From assembly GCF_019204005.1 (NCBI RefSeq), contig NZ_JAGSPA010000002.1:62001-126000 (forward strand): a stretch of 64,000 nucleotides of DNA. The letters are read 5' to 3'. The position numbers and the translations under genes are program-made. Positions 54,149-63,382 of the stretch are shown in pieces (within the stretch, counting starts at the first letter, position 1; each line of letters opens with the position of its first letter). The notes beneath the pieces are model-generated. The model had not been told where the DNA came from and did not search any database. It worked only from the letters and a program-made list of their open reading frames with translations. This DNA is from Pacificimonas pallii (GTDB taxonomy: Bacteria; Pseudomonadota; Alphaproteobacteria; Sphingomonadales; Sphingomonadaceae).

Positions 54149-55580
54149 TCCAGCTCACTCCATCACGCTCGGTCAGGGCAATGCCGGCGGCAGGCCCCCA
54201 GCCACCTGCGGAGTAGGATTTCAGATCGAGACCGGACTTCCTGCGGGTTTCGCGGATGGCATCGACCCAGCGCCACTGCGCCTCGACCTCATCGCGGCGA
54301 ACGAACAGCGTCGGGTCGCCGTCGATCAGGTCGAGGAGCAGGCGCTCATAGGCGATGCGGCGCGGCCGCGCCTTGAAGGTTTCCGACAGGCTGAGGTCGA
54401 GCGGCACCTGCCGCAGCGTGACTTCGCCGCGATCAAGCCCGGGTTCCTTCGCCATGACGAGGAGGCGGACATATTCCTCTGGCTGCAGGCGGATGACGAG
54501 ACGGTTCGCCGTCAGTTTCGCGCCGCGCGACGCGAAAATGGAATGCGGAACGCATTTGAACTGAATGACGATTTCAGACCGGCGCTCCGCAAGGCGCTTT
54601 CCCGTACGCAGATAGAATGGCACGCCCTGCCACCGCCAATTGTCGATATGCGCCTTCAACGCGACAAAGGTCTCCGTATCGGATGTGCCGCCCAGATCTT
54701 CAAGATAACCCGGCGCGGCTTCTCCTGCGCTGGAGCCGGGGCCGTATTGACCGAACACCATTTCCTCATCGGACACAGGGCGCAGCGCGCGCAGGACCTT
54801 TACCTTTTCATCGCGCACAGATGTGGAGTCGAGATCGGCGGGCGGCTCCATCGCCGTCAGCGCAAGCAGCTGCAGCATGTGATTTTGCACCATGTCGCGA
54901 AGCGCGCCGGTATCGTCGTAGAAACCGCCGCGCCCCTCAAGCCCCACAGTTTCCGCCACCGTGATCTGTACATGGTCGATACCCCCGGCGTTCCATAGCG
55001 GTTCGAACATCATATTGGCAAAGCGCAGGACCATGAGGTTCTGCACGGTTTCCTTGCCCAGATAATGGTCGATGCGGAACGTCCGCTCCTCAGGGAAGGC
55101 ATTGGCAACGGCGTCGTTGATCTGGCGCGACGTTTCGAGGTCGAGGCCGAGCGGCTTTTCCAGCCCTATGCGCGCGCCGTCCGCGATGCCCGCCGCTTTC
55201 AGGCCCGCAATGGTCGGTTCGAAGAATTGCGGCGCGGTGGAAAGGAAGATGGACAGATCGCCGCCAGAGCCGCCGACCGCTTTTGCAAGATCGTCGAACC
55301 CGTCCGGGGTCGTCACATCGACGGGGAGGTAGCGCAGGCGTGCCAGAAACCCCTCGATCCTATCCGTAACGACGCGGTCCTTGGGCAGATGGGCTTCTAT
55401 GGCCGCGCGCGCGGTGGCGCGAAATTCGTCGTCTGACAATCTGCTGCGCGCCGTGCCGACGATATTGAGACCGCCGGGCAGAAGTCGATCGACATGCAAA
55501 GCGTATAAAGACGGCAGTAACATCCGCCGCGAGAGGTCGCCTGTAGCGCCGAATAGAATGAGGCTGGCAGGACGGTTCAT
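54141..55580 (-). CDS. zwf: Glucose-6-phosphate 1-dehydrogenase
   Basis: Oxidises glucose 6-phosphate to 6-phosphogluconolactone with NAD(P)+. The 479-residue protein has the N-terminal cofactor loop ILFGATGDLSRR, the substrate motif RIDHYLGKETVQN and FALR-type contacts in the C-terminal domain. First gene of the operon, divergent from the PEP carboxylase homologue with 107 bp between the starts, so regulators bound here could affect both directions. Confidence 0.97.
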   Translation of the reverse strand: MNRPASLILFGATGDLSRRMLLPSLYALHVDRLLPGGLNIVGTARSRLSDDEFRATARAAIEAHLPKDRVVTDRIEGFLARLRYLPVDVTTPDGFDDLAKAVGGSGGDLSIFLSTAPQFFEPTIAGLKAAGIADGARIGLEKPLGLDLETSRQINDAVANAFPEERTFRIDHYLGKETVQNLMVLRFANMMFEPLWNAGGIDHVQITVAETVGLEGRGGFYDDTGALRDMVQNHMLQLLALTAMEPPADLDSTSVRDEKVKVLRALRPVSDEEMVFGQYGPGSSAGEAAPGYLEDLGGTSDTETFVALKAHIDNWRWQGVPFYLRTGKRLAERRSEIVIQFKCVPHSIFASRGAKLTANRLVIRLQPEEYVRLLVMAKEPGLDRGEVTLRQVPLDLSLSETFKARPRRIAYERLLLDLIDGDPTLFVRRDEVEAQWRWVDAIRETRRKSGLDLKSYSAGGWGPAAGIALTERDGVSWND

Positions 55581-55687
55581 GAACGCTGTCTTCCCGAAAT
55601 CCGGATTGCCGGGACGTGCCCTCTATACCAATGACAACGAAGTCAATAGCTGTGCACGCAGCCAGTTTATAAAGGAATGCCTGAGAA

Positions 55688-58462
55688 ATGAACCTCGACG
55701 CCGCCAGCCTGAATACGCGACTGGGCGACCTTTACGATCGCACGCGTGAGACGCCGCTTTTCAATCCGGTCGCGCAACTGGGGTTCGAACTGTCGCGTGC
55801 GCTGGAGGAGGGAACCATCGATCTCGGCGCACTTTCAGCCGCCATCGATGCGATGAGCGCCGCTGCGTTTTCGGACCGCGCAGATCGCCTGCACGCGTTC
55901 GTTCGGCCGGACCCTGACAAAGCGGCTGAAGATGAACTGACGGCGCTGCTGCCCGCCAGGACATTGGCCAGTTTCAAGGCGCGCTGGGAGCGTCCCTTCC
56001 TCGGCTGTGTGTTCACGGCCCATCCGACATTCCTGCTGGCTGACCAGGATTACGCGGCGCTGGCTGCGGGTGAGACCTCACTGGGAAAGAGCCGCCGTGA
56101 AGGGCCCACGCTGGCCGATGAACACGGCGCCGTACAGGCCGCGCTTACCAGAGCAGGCGCGGCGCGCGATGTTATCAACCGGCGCGTATTCTCAAGCGCC
56201 CGCGCACAATTCGGTGCGGAGTGGCGCAAACTGCGCCCGCTGCCTTTCCGCTTCGCCACCTGGGTCGGCTATGACATGGACGGGCGCACGGACATCGACT
56301 GGGCGACACCGATCCGTTTCCGCATGCAGGAGAAGGTTCGCGCATTGACGACCTACGTCACGCGGCTGGCGGCGCTGGATGATGCAAAGCCAAGGATGGC
56401 TGAACTGGGGGAAGTGCTGACGCGGCTGAGGGCGGCGCTCTCCCATGCGGAGCGCATCGCGGATGCCTTTTCCCAAGATCTGAAGACACCGGATGCGATC
56501 AGCGCGGCGGCCAATCTGGCGACGAAAGCAGATCCCGATGCCCTGACGCGGTTGGCGGGCGTGATCGCGGCTTTGGAGGCGATCGCCGGCGACGCGGATG
56601 ATGAACTGGCCGAGGACATTCTGGTGCTGACATCGGCCATGCGGGCCGAGCGCATGGGTGTGGGCACCGTGCATTTCCGGATGAATTCCAGCCAGCTGGA
56701 CAATGCGATCCGTCGGCGGCTGGGCGGTGACCCGAATTTTTCCATGGGCAGCCGGACGGCGATTGCGCGGCTGCGCGACCTGATCGCTGCGGTGAAGCCG
56801 CTGGAAGTGAATTTCGCGGCGCTCGCCATCGAATCCACGACGGCAATCCGGCAGTTCATTGGCATTGCGCAGATGCTGCAGCATATCGACAGCGAAAGCG
56901 CCATTCGCCTTTTGATCGCGGAGACGGAGCAGCCGGCGACGGTGCTGTCCGCGCTGTATTTCGCGAAGCTGTTCGGGGTTGACGCAAAGCTGGACATCGC
57001 GCCGCTGTTCGAGACGAACGAAGCGCTGGAGCATGGCGGACGGTTCCTGGATTCGCTGCTGGCGGAGCCTGCCTATCAGGATTATGTCCGCGCGCGCGGA
57101 CGGCTGTGTATCCAGACGGGGTTTTCCGATGCGGGTCGCTTCATGGGGCAGATCCCCGCCGCGCTTGCCATTGAGCGCCTGCAGGGACGGCTTGCCCGCC
57201 TGATGACGAAGCACGGGCTTGGCGATGTCGAGGCCGTGATATTCAATACGCACGGCGAGAGCATGGGCCGCGGCGCGCATCCGCTGACCATGCGCGAACG
57301 CCTGTCGCACCCGATGAGCGCATGGGCGCGGCGGCGCTTCGCCGAGAATGCAACGCCGCTGCTGGCGGAGGCGAGTTTCCAGGGCGGCGACGGGTATGTT
57401 TTCTTTGGTTCGGAAGACATGGCGCTGGCGACACTGACGCGGATTGCCGTGGAGCAGGCGGCGCTGGCCCCCGATCCTGCACAGCGCGATCCATTCTATC
57501 TGGAGACGGATGTCTCGCTCGACTTCTACCGCGATGTGCGCCGCGTGCAGGCGCGCCTGTTCCGCGCGCCAAGCTATAACCGCGCGCTGACGGCGTTCGG
57601 GCTGGGCCTGTTGCCGCAGACGGGATCGCGCAAGTCACGCCGCCAGACCGATGTGGCGAGCGACCGCGACATGACCCTGCGCCGCATCCGCGCCATCCCG
57701 CACAATGCGATCCTGCAGCAGCTCGGTTACCCGGTGAACGTGATCGCCGGTATTGGCGATGCGACGCAGAATGAGCGGGAGCGGTTTGCCGCGCTGTACG
57801 AACGCTCACCGCGGGCGCGGGAACTGCTGCGGCTGGTCGCGGCGTCGGACCGGCTGGCGAGTATCAAGACTCTGGTGGCCTATGGCAATGTGTTCAACGG
57901 CGCATATTGGGCGACGCGGCCCTATCGCGGCGGCGAGCCGGAACGTGAGGCGGCGTGTCTGGATCTGGCGGAGCGGCTGCAGGCCGACGACCGGACGGCC
58001 GCGTTTCGCGAGCTGGCGACCGTCCTGCGTGTGGACGGCCTGAAACTGCGGCGGCTGATGGACATGCTGCCCGGCGATTCGCTGCCGCCGCGGATCGAGG
58101 GCACGCGGCGCACATTGGGCGTGCTGCACGCGATCCGGCTGGCGCTGATGCAGCACATGTTCCTGAACGCCGCCGCCATCCCGCGCTTTTCCCGCCGGAA
58201 CGATATTTCACGCGACGACATTATGGAAATGGTGCTGTCGCTGCGGATCGAGGATGCGCTGGAGCAGCTGCGCGCGGCCTATCCGGTCGAGGCGCCGTCG
58301 CTGAAGCGCTTCAGGGTCGAAGAGGCGACTGACTATCCAGATGATAACACACCGGAATATGGCCGTATCAATGAACGCTACATCGACCCGATCGAGCGGG
58401 CACATCGCATGATCCTGGACGTCTCGACGGCAATCGCGCATCAGTTCGGGGCGATTGGGTAG
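55688..58462 (+). CDS. Divergent phosphoenolpyruvate carboxylase homologue
   Basis: A 924-residue protein that aligns in order with bacterial PEP carboxylase. His112 is in TAHPTF (family TAHPTE), F479-SDAG in place of YSDSAKDAG, H522-GESMGRGA in place of HGRGG-x-VGRGG, and GSRKSRRQ followed by LRRIRAIPHN near the family GSRPAKR / SLRAIPW region. The catalytic His and Asp481 are kept, but the conserved Glu of motif 1, Lys of motif 2 and the first Arg of the HGRGG loop are replaced by Phe115, Arg484 and Glu524. Whether it still carboxylates PEP is therefore uncertain. It is divergent from zwf. Confidence 0.78.
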   Translation: MNLDAASLNTRLGDLYDRTRETPLFNPVAQLGFELSRALEEGTIDLGALSAAIDAMSAAAFSDRADRLHAFVRPDPDKAAEDELTALLPARTLASFKARWERPFLGCVFTAHPTFLLADQDYAALAAGETSLGKSRREGPTLADEHGAVQAALTRAGAARDVINRRVFSSARAQFGAEWRKLRPLPFRFATWVGYDMDGRTDIDWATPIRFRMQEKVRALTTYVTRLAALDDAKPRMAELGEVLTRLRAALSHAERIADAFSQDLKTPDAISAAANLATKADPDALTRLAGVIAALEAIAGDADDELAEDILVLTSAMRAERMGVGTVHFRMNSSQLDNAIRRRLGGDPNFSMGSRTAIARLRDLIAAVKPLEVNFAALAIESTTAIRQFIGIAQMLQHIDSESAIRLLIAETEQPATVLSALYFAKLFGVDAKLDIAPLFETNEALEHGGRFLDSLLAEPAYQDYVRARGRLCIQTGFSDAGRFMGQIPAALAIERLQGRLARLMTKHGLGDVEAVIFNTHGESMGRGAHPLTMRERLSHPMSAWARRRFAENATPLLAEASFQGGDGYVFFGSEDMALATLTRIAVEQAALAPDPAQRDPFYLETDVSLDFYRDVRRVQARLFRAPSYNRALTAFGLGLLPQTGSRKSRRQTDVASDRDMTLRRIRAIPHNAILQQLGYPVNVIAGIGDATQNERERFAALYERSPRARELLRLVAASDRLASIKTLVAYGNVFNGAYWATRPYRGGEPEREAACLDLAERLQADDRTAAFRELATVLRVDGLKLRRLMDMLPGDSLPPRIEGTRRTLGVLHAIRLALMQHMFLNAAAIPRFSRRNDISRDDIMEMVLSLRIEDALEQLRAAYPVEAPSLKRFRVEEATDYPDDNTPEYGRINERYIDPIERAHRMILDVSTAIAHQFGAIG

Positions 58463-58571
58463 AAAAACGCGTACCGGCGATGTCCCGCAAAGGGGTGGAA
58501 AGCGGACTGGCAGCTTTCAGACGGCAAATTAATTATCAGGACATCCACTCGATCTTCGAGACCGAGACCTT

Positions 58572-59789
58572 CTACGAATCCCGGTCTTCAGACAGAAGCT
58601 CGACTGAACCTCGCCAAACCCATCCCTCGGGAAGCTCCTGCGTCAAAGGGTCAGCGTAGATGACGCGCAGCCACCGGCCTTTCCTCTCCTCAATCGCGAG
58701 CATTGCGTTTTGCCCCAGTCGCGCAATGCGTTCGGCCTCTTGCCCAGGCGCTTCCCGGACGTTGGCGGCATTGCGGACAAATGCCTTCGGCAGTTCCTCA
58801 ATGCGCTTCAGTTCAGAAAGCGCTGAGGCTTCTGCAATCGCCGCTTCCATCTCCTGCATTTGCTGGCGAACTTCGATGCGCTCGACCGCCTCGGCGGTCT
58901 CATTGCCGCGCTTGCGATCGTCTGCGGTGTAGTCGCCCCAGCCTGCGAGCATTGCGTACATCGTGAAGACCATCCAGAGGAACTGGATTAGCTGCCACGC
59001 TTCGTAGACTCCCAGCGCCTTGCTATCTGCGCCCGGTTGATCGAGTTGCGTCCCAATTTCCAGGAAGGCCTGCGAGACCGACATCGCGTCGTTGAGACCG
59101 TAGGCGGTGCGCATCGACTCCCAAATCGTACTATCTCGGATGCCGCCTGAAAGTGCAATCTGGTCGAGGCTGGCAGTGGTTTCCGCCATCTTTCGCATGT
59201 GCTTGGCGAGGGCGGACTGAACCCCGAACGTGGCGGAAAGCGCGCCACCGGCGGGCAGGGCATCGCCAATGCCTCTAATGACATCGTCAGCGTAGGAACT
59301 GATCCCCTGGGTTGCTTTAATGAGGGCATATTGCTGTTCCGCAACCCGGTCCAGGATACCCATGTCTCGCATACGCTTCGATAGACCGGTGGAGGCTCCG
59401 ACCAATTTCGAGATGGTCGACGAGATGTTGTCCTGAAATGCCTGTGCCGATGCTAGGCTTGTTACGTCAAAAGCTTTCCGGCGCGCCTCCTCGGCGTCCA
59501 CATACTGTCGGACCACATCGGTTTGGTAAGATGACAGAAGGCCATTTCGTCTGCCAGTGCCAAGAAGTTCCTGCACCGCTGTGCCAATGCCTGAGCGGTC
59601 GAAGAGCTTCTGCCGCTCCTGCTCCTCTTCAAAGAAACGCCGCGCTGAGCCGCCCACTGCCGCGTCGAGCAGTTTCTGCTGCTTCCGATAATCCTCGATG
59701 AGCCTGCGGGCAGGACCGCCCGTGGCATTGTCGATCATGCGCTGGAGCTTTCGCTCTTCTTTGAAGGGGTCAAGCGAATCGGAAGACAT
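58572..59789 (-). CDS. Unknown membrane protein with N-terminal repeats and C-terminal SH3 domain
   Basis: A 405-residue protein of no family I know. The N-terminal region has two to three copies of a helical unit (NATGGPARRLIED, then AAVGGSARRFFEE, then GIGTAVQELL). The middle is helical and Ala/Ser-rich. One membrane segment lies at about residues 263-284 (AWQLIQFLWMVFTMYAMLAG), then a charged coiled coil (QQMQEMEAAIAEAS), and a bacterial SH3-type domain ends the protein (ANVREAPGQEAERIA, LPEGWVWRGSVELL). Its base composition looks less GC-rich than its neighbours. The start at 59789 is a judgement; an ATG at 59819 is possible. It may be an accessory gene. Confidence 0.75.
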   Translation of the reverse strand: MSSDSLDPFKEERKLQRMIDNATGGPARRLIEDYRKQQKLLDAAVGGSARRFFEEEQERQKLFDRSGIGTAVQELLGTGRRNGLLSSYQTDVVRQYVDAEEARRKAFDVTSLASAQAFQDNISSTISKLVGASTGLSKRMRDMGILDRVAEQQYALIKATQGISSYADDVIRGIGDALPAGGALSATFGVQSALAKHMRKMAETTASLDQIALSGGIRDSTIWESMRTAYGLNDAMSVSQAFLEIGTQLDQPGADSKALGVYEAWQLIQFLWMVFTMYAMLAGWGDYTADDRKRGNETAEAVERIEVRQQMQEMEAAIAEASALSELKRIEELPKAFVRNAANVREAPGQEAERIARLGQNAMLAIEERKGRWLRVIYADPLTQELPEGWVWRGSVELLSEDRDS

Positions 59790-60021
59790 CAGGGAAATAT
59801 AGGGTCGAGGATGCTGCATTCCAGCAAATCAGGTAAGCCAATCATCCCAATGTCTGCATACGGACAATTTGCTGCTGTGCAGTGATGTCCGACATTGAGG
59901 CGCAGGGCCGACCTTAGGTCATGCCATTCGACCGTCTGCTTTGAGCGAACCAAGCCCTTAGTGTTTATGACCGAGATTAGAGTCGCTAGCGGACCCTGAT
60001 TTTTATCAATTACGCCTCACC

Positions 60022-62340
60022 TTACCCCAAAAACAGATCCGCGGCGGCTTCCACGATCGCGTCCGCGTCCAGCCTATATTCGCGGTAGAGGTCGGGCAGG
60101 GTGCCGGTCTGGCCGAAGCGGTCCGTGCCGAGCGGGCTGACGCGCATGCCGGTGACGCTGCCGAGCCAGCTGAGCGCGGTCGGGGAGCCGTCGATGGCAG
60201 TGACGAGGCCAGCGCCGGGGGCGAGGCGTGAGAGGAGCGTCTCGGCGTGGCTGACGGGCTTCGCGCCGTCTTTCCAGCGCGCGGTGCGGCTGGCGCTGAA
60301 ATCGCGGGCGAGCAGGTCTGCGGACGTGACGTTGAGGAGGCCGAGGCCGGGCACATCCTCCTTCAATATGTCATAAGCGGCGAGGACTTCGGGCGCGATG
60401 GCACCGGAAAAAGCGAGCGCGGCCTCGGCACCCTGCGCGGGCTCGCGCAGCCAGTAGCCGCCCTTGAGCGCGTCATCCTGCCAGTCGTCATTCGCGCGGA
60501 CCTCCTGCGTGATCGAGCGGGTGGTCAGGCGCAGGTACGTGCTGCCGCCATCGTCCGCCTGCATATGTTCGAACGCCCAGCGCATCATGAGCGCGAGTTC
60601 GTCGGCGAAGGCGGGTTCGAAATAGGTAAGGCCAGGCTGACCCATGCCGATGAGCGGCGTGTTCAGCGACTGGTGCGCGCCGCCCTCCGGACCCAGCGTC
60701 AGGCCCGCCGGAGTGGCGACCAGCAGGAAACGTGCATTCTGGTAGCAGCCATAGTTCAGCGCATCGAGGCCGCGCGAGATGAACGGATCGTAGACCGTGC
60801 CGATGGGCATTAGCCGCGTGCCGAACAGCTGCCCACTGAGGCCCATGGCGGCGAGCATCAGGAACAGATTATTCTCCGCGATGCCGAGTTCGATATGCTG
60901 GCCCGCGTCGTGATAGCGCCACTTCTGCGCGGACGGAATCTTGGCGGCGCGGAAGACGTCGGGAACTTCGCCGCGGCGGAACAGGCCGCGCTGGTTTACC
61001 CACGCGCCGAGGTTCGTCGATACGGTCACATCGGGCGACGTCGTTACGATGCGGTTCGCAAGCTCGCTTTCGCCCTTGGCAAGGTCAAGGAGGATCTTGC
61101 CGAAGGCGGTCTGTGTGGACTGTTCCTTGTCCTTGGGCGCGGAGATGTCCGGGATGACGCTTTGCGCGGGACTGGGTGCGGGCTGCGGATTGGCGAGCGC
61201 GGAGCCGGCCATGAACGCCTTCAATTCGGCAGTGACATTGTCGCCAAGGCCTGCGAACGGTTCCCATTCCTCGCCGGGTGAAACCCCCATGTCGCCGCGC
61301 AGCGCCTCGATCTGGCTGGTGTTCATGAGGCCGGCGTGATTGTCCTTATGGCCCGCAAATGGCAGGCCGTAGCCCTTCACGGTGTACGCGATGAACATGG
61401 TCGGGACGTCGTCATCGGCGGCGGCGAACGCCTCCGCCAGCGATTCGAGGCAATGACCGCCAAGATTGGTCATCAGGTCCGCCAGCGCGGCGTCGTCATA
61501 TTCGGAGATCAGCGCGTCGATGTCCGGCATATCGCGCCGCAGCCGGTCACGCCACGCGGCGCCGCCCTGATAGGTGAGCGCGGCGAAATCGGCGTTCGGG
61601 CAGGTGTCGATCCATTCGCGCAAGGCTTCGCCGCCGGGTTTGGCGAAGGCCGCGAGCTGGCGCTTTCCGTGCTTCAGCGTAATCACGCGCCATCCGCAGG
61701 TTTCGAAGATGTCGTCGAAGCGGCGGAACATGCGGTCCGCCGTCGTCGCGTCGAGTGACTGGCGGTTATAATCGACGACCCACCAGCAGTTGCGGATATT
61801 GTGTTTGTAGCCCTCGATCAGGCACTCGTAGATATTGCCCTCGTCAAGTTCGGCGTCGCCCATCAGGGCGATCATGCGGCCCGCCGCGCCCGCGTCCATC
61901 TGGTCGTGCGCGATCAGGTAATCCTGCACCAGGCTGGCAAAGGCGGTAATCGCCACACCAAGGCCGACAGAACCGGTCGAGAAATCGACAGGAATCCGGT
62001 CCTTCGTCCGGCTGGGGTAGGACTGCGCACCGCCAAGTCCGCGAAAGCGTTGCAGCTGGTCAAGTTCCTGGTTTTCCAGCATGTAATGCGCAGCGTGCAG
62101 GACGGGGCCAGCGTGCGGTTTGACCGCCACGCGGTCCTGCGGGCGCAGGGCATGGAAGTAAAGCGCCGTGAAGATCGCGGTCATGGACGCGCAGCTGGCC
62201 TGATGGCCGCCGACCTTGATACCGTCGGGGCTTTCACGCAGATTATTGGCGTTGTGGATCGTCCATGCGGAGAGGAAGCGCAGGCGGCGCTCGATCAGTT
62301 CCAGCATCTGGACGGCGTCAGCGGAAATCTTGTTCGTCAT
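60022..62340 (-). CDS. AceE/MdeB-like thiamine-diphosphate 2-oxoacid dehydrogenase E1 (transketolase family)
   Basis: A 772-residue ThDP enzyme of the homodimeric E1/transketolase superfamily. The ThDP motif is MGDAELDEGNIYE followed by NCWWVVDYNRQSLD, close to AceE. It also shows HKDNHAGLMN, IAENNLFLMLAAMG of the pyrimidine-binding domain and LGPEGGAHQSLNTP. It is shorter than E. coli AceE (about 890 residues), and no E2 or E3 gene lies next to it, which argues against the main pyruvate dehydrogenase. Databases often label such proteins transketolase. The substrate is uncertain. Confidence 0.85.
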   Translation of the reverse strand: MTNKISADAVQMLELIERRLRFLSAWTIHNANNLRESPDGIKVGGHQASCASMTAIFTALYFHALRPQDRVAVKPHAGPVLHAAHYMLENQELDQLQRFRGLGGAQSYPSRTKDRIPVDFSTGSVGLGVAITAFASLVQDYLIAHDQMDAGAAGRMIALMGDAELDEGNIYECLIEGYKHNIRNCWWVVDYNRQSLDATTADRMFRRFDDIFETCGWRVITLKHGKRQLAAFAKPGGEALREWIDTCPNADFAALTYQGGAAWRDRLRRDMPDIDALISEYDDAALADLMTNLGGHCLESLAEAFAAADDDVPTMFIAYTVKGYGLPFAGHKDNHAGLMNTSQIEALRGDMGVSPGEEWEPFAGLGDNVTAELKAFMAGSALANPQPAPSPAQSVIPDISAPKDKEQSTQTAFGKILLDLAKGESELANRIVTTSPDVTVSTNLGAWVNQRGLFRRGEVPDVFRAAKIPSAQKWRYHDAGQHIELGIAENNLFLMLAAMGLSGQLFGTRLMPIGTVYDPFISRGLDALNYGCYQNARFLLVATPAGLTLGPEGGAHQSLNTPLIGMGQPGLTYFEPAFADELALMMRWAFEHMQADDGGSTYLRLTTRSITQEVRANDDWQDDALKGGYWLREPAQGAEAALAFSGAIAPEVLAAYDILKEDVPGLGLLNVTSADLLARDFSASRTARWKDGAKPVSHAETLLSRLAPGAGLVTAIDGSPTALSWLGSVTGMRVSPLGTDRFGQTGTLPDLYREYRLDADAIVEAAADLFLG

Positions 62341-62410
62341 GAGACAGCCCTTGACCCGAAACTGATCCTGATCGCAACAGGCTGATTGAGAGACTTTTCG
62401 GGAGATGGGT

Positions 62411-63382
62411 ATGCGCGCGCTGATACTGGAGCGGACGGCAGCCGATTTCGCGGGTCTTTCACTACGGGATTTTCCTGTGCCTGCGCCCGCGGAAGGAGAG
62501 GTGGTGGTACAGGTGAAGGCCGCTGCGGCGACTTTCGTCGACCTCCTGATGTGCGCGGGCGCGTATCAGTTCAAACCCGGACTCCCCTATGTGCTTGGCG
62601 GCGATTTTTCCGGGCTGGTGGTCGGTGAAGGCACGCGCTTTGCCGCGGGCGATGCGGTGATGGGGATGAACCGGGGCGGCGCGTTTGCCACGCATATCGC
62701 GGTGCCGGAGCGGCAGCTGGCACCGAAGCCGGACGCGTTCGATTTCGCGCAGGCGGCGGCGTTCGGGCAATCCTATCTGACGGCCTATGTGGCGCTGGTT
62801 CGGCATGGCGGTCTGGCGGTGGGCGACTGGCTGCTGGTGCACGGTGCCAGCGGCGGTGTCGGGCTGGCCGCCGTCGACCTGGGGAGGCGCATGGGCGCGA
62901 AAATAATCGCGACATCGGCGTCCGATGAGAAACTGCAACTGATCGATGCCGAATATGCACCTGACGCGCTGCTGAATATTCGCGGTGGATTTCGCGAGCG
63001 GGTCAAAGAGATAACGGGCGGCGGCGCGGATATTGTCTATGACCCTGTCGGCGCGGACGTGTTCGACGAGAGCGTGCGCTGCGTGCGTTATGGCGGCAGA
63101 TATCTGATCATTGGATTTGCAGGCGGGCGAATCCCGACGATTGCGGCCAACTATCCGCTGATCAAGGGATTCAGCCTGATCGGCGTGCGCGCGGGCGAGC
63201 ATGGGCGGCGCTTTCCGGACAAGGGCAGGGAGGACCGGATCGCGCTTTCCGAAATTGCCGCGTCCGGCGGGGTGAGCCCACATGTCCATGCGCGGTTTGC
63301 GCTGGAGGACTGGCGCGCGGCGTTTGAGATGATGAAGCGGCGCGAGCCTGTCGGCCGCGTCATATTGGAGCCGGGCCGCTGA
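62411..63382 (+). CDS. Quinone oxidoreductase-like MDR family protein
   Basis: A 323-residue medium-chain dehydrogenase/reductase of the zeta-crystallin/quinone oxidoreductase branch: no structural zinc cysteines, the nucleotide-binding motif HGASGGVGLAAVDLGRRMG near residue 145, and DPVGADVFDESVRCVRYGG. It probably uses NADPH on a quinone or enone. The ATG at 62411 is chosen over one six bases upstream because a GGGAG ribosome site at 62400-62404 fits it better. Divergent from the AceE-like gene. Confidence 0.9.
   Translation: MRALILERTAADFAGLSLRDFPVPAPAEGEVVVQVKAAAATFVDLLMCAGAYQFKPGLPYVLGGDFSGLVVGEGTRFAAGDAVMGMNRGGAFATHIAVPERQLAPKPDAFDFAQAAAFGQSYLTAYVALVRHGGLAVGDWLLVHGASGGVGLAAVDLGRRMGAKIIATSASDEKLQLIDAEYAPDALLNIRGGFRERVKEITGGGADIVYDPVGADVFDESVRCVRYGGRYLIIGFAGGRIPTIAANYPLIKGFSLIGVRAGEHGRRFPDKGREDRIALSEIAASGGVSPHVHARFALEDWRAAFEMMKRREPVGRVILEPGR

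Noticed and set aside
55581-55687. TGAC-N6-GTCA inverted repeat between zwf and the PEPC homologue as a regulator operator
   Set aside because: Four-base arms with no extension are expected often by chance, and the sequence does not match the HexR-type operator I know.
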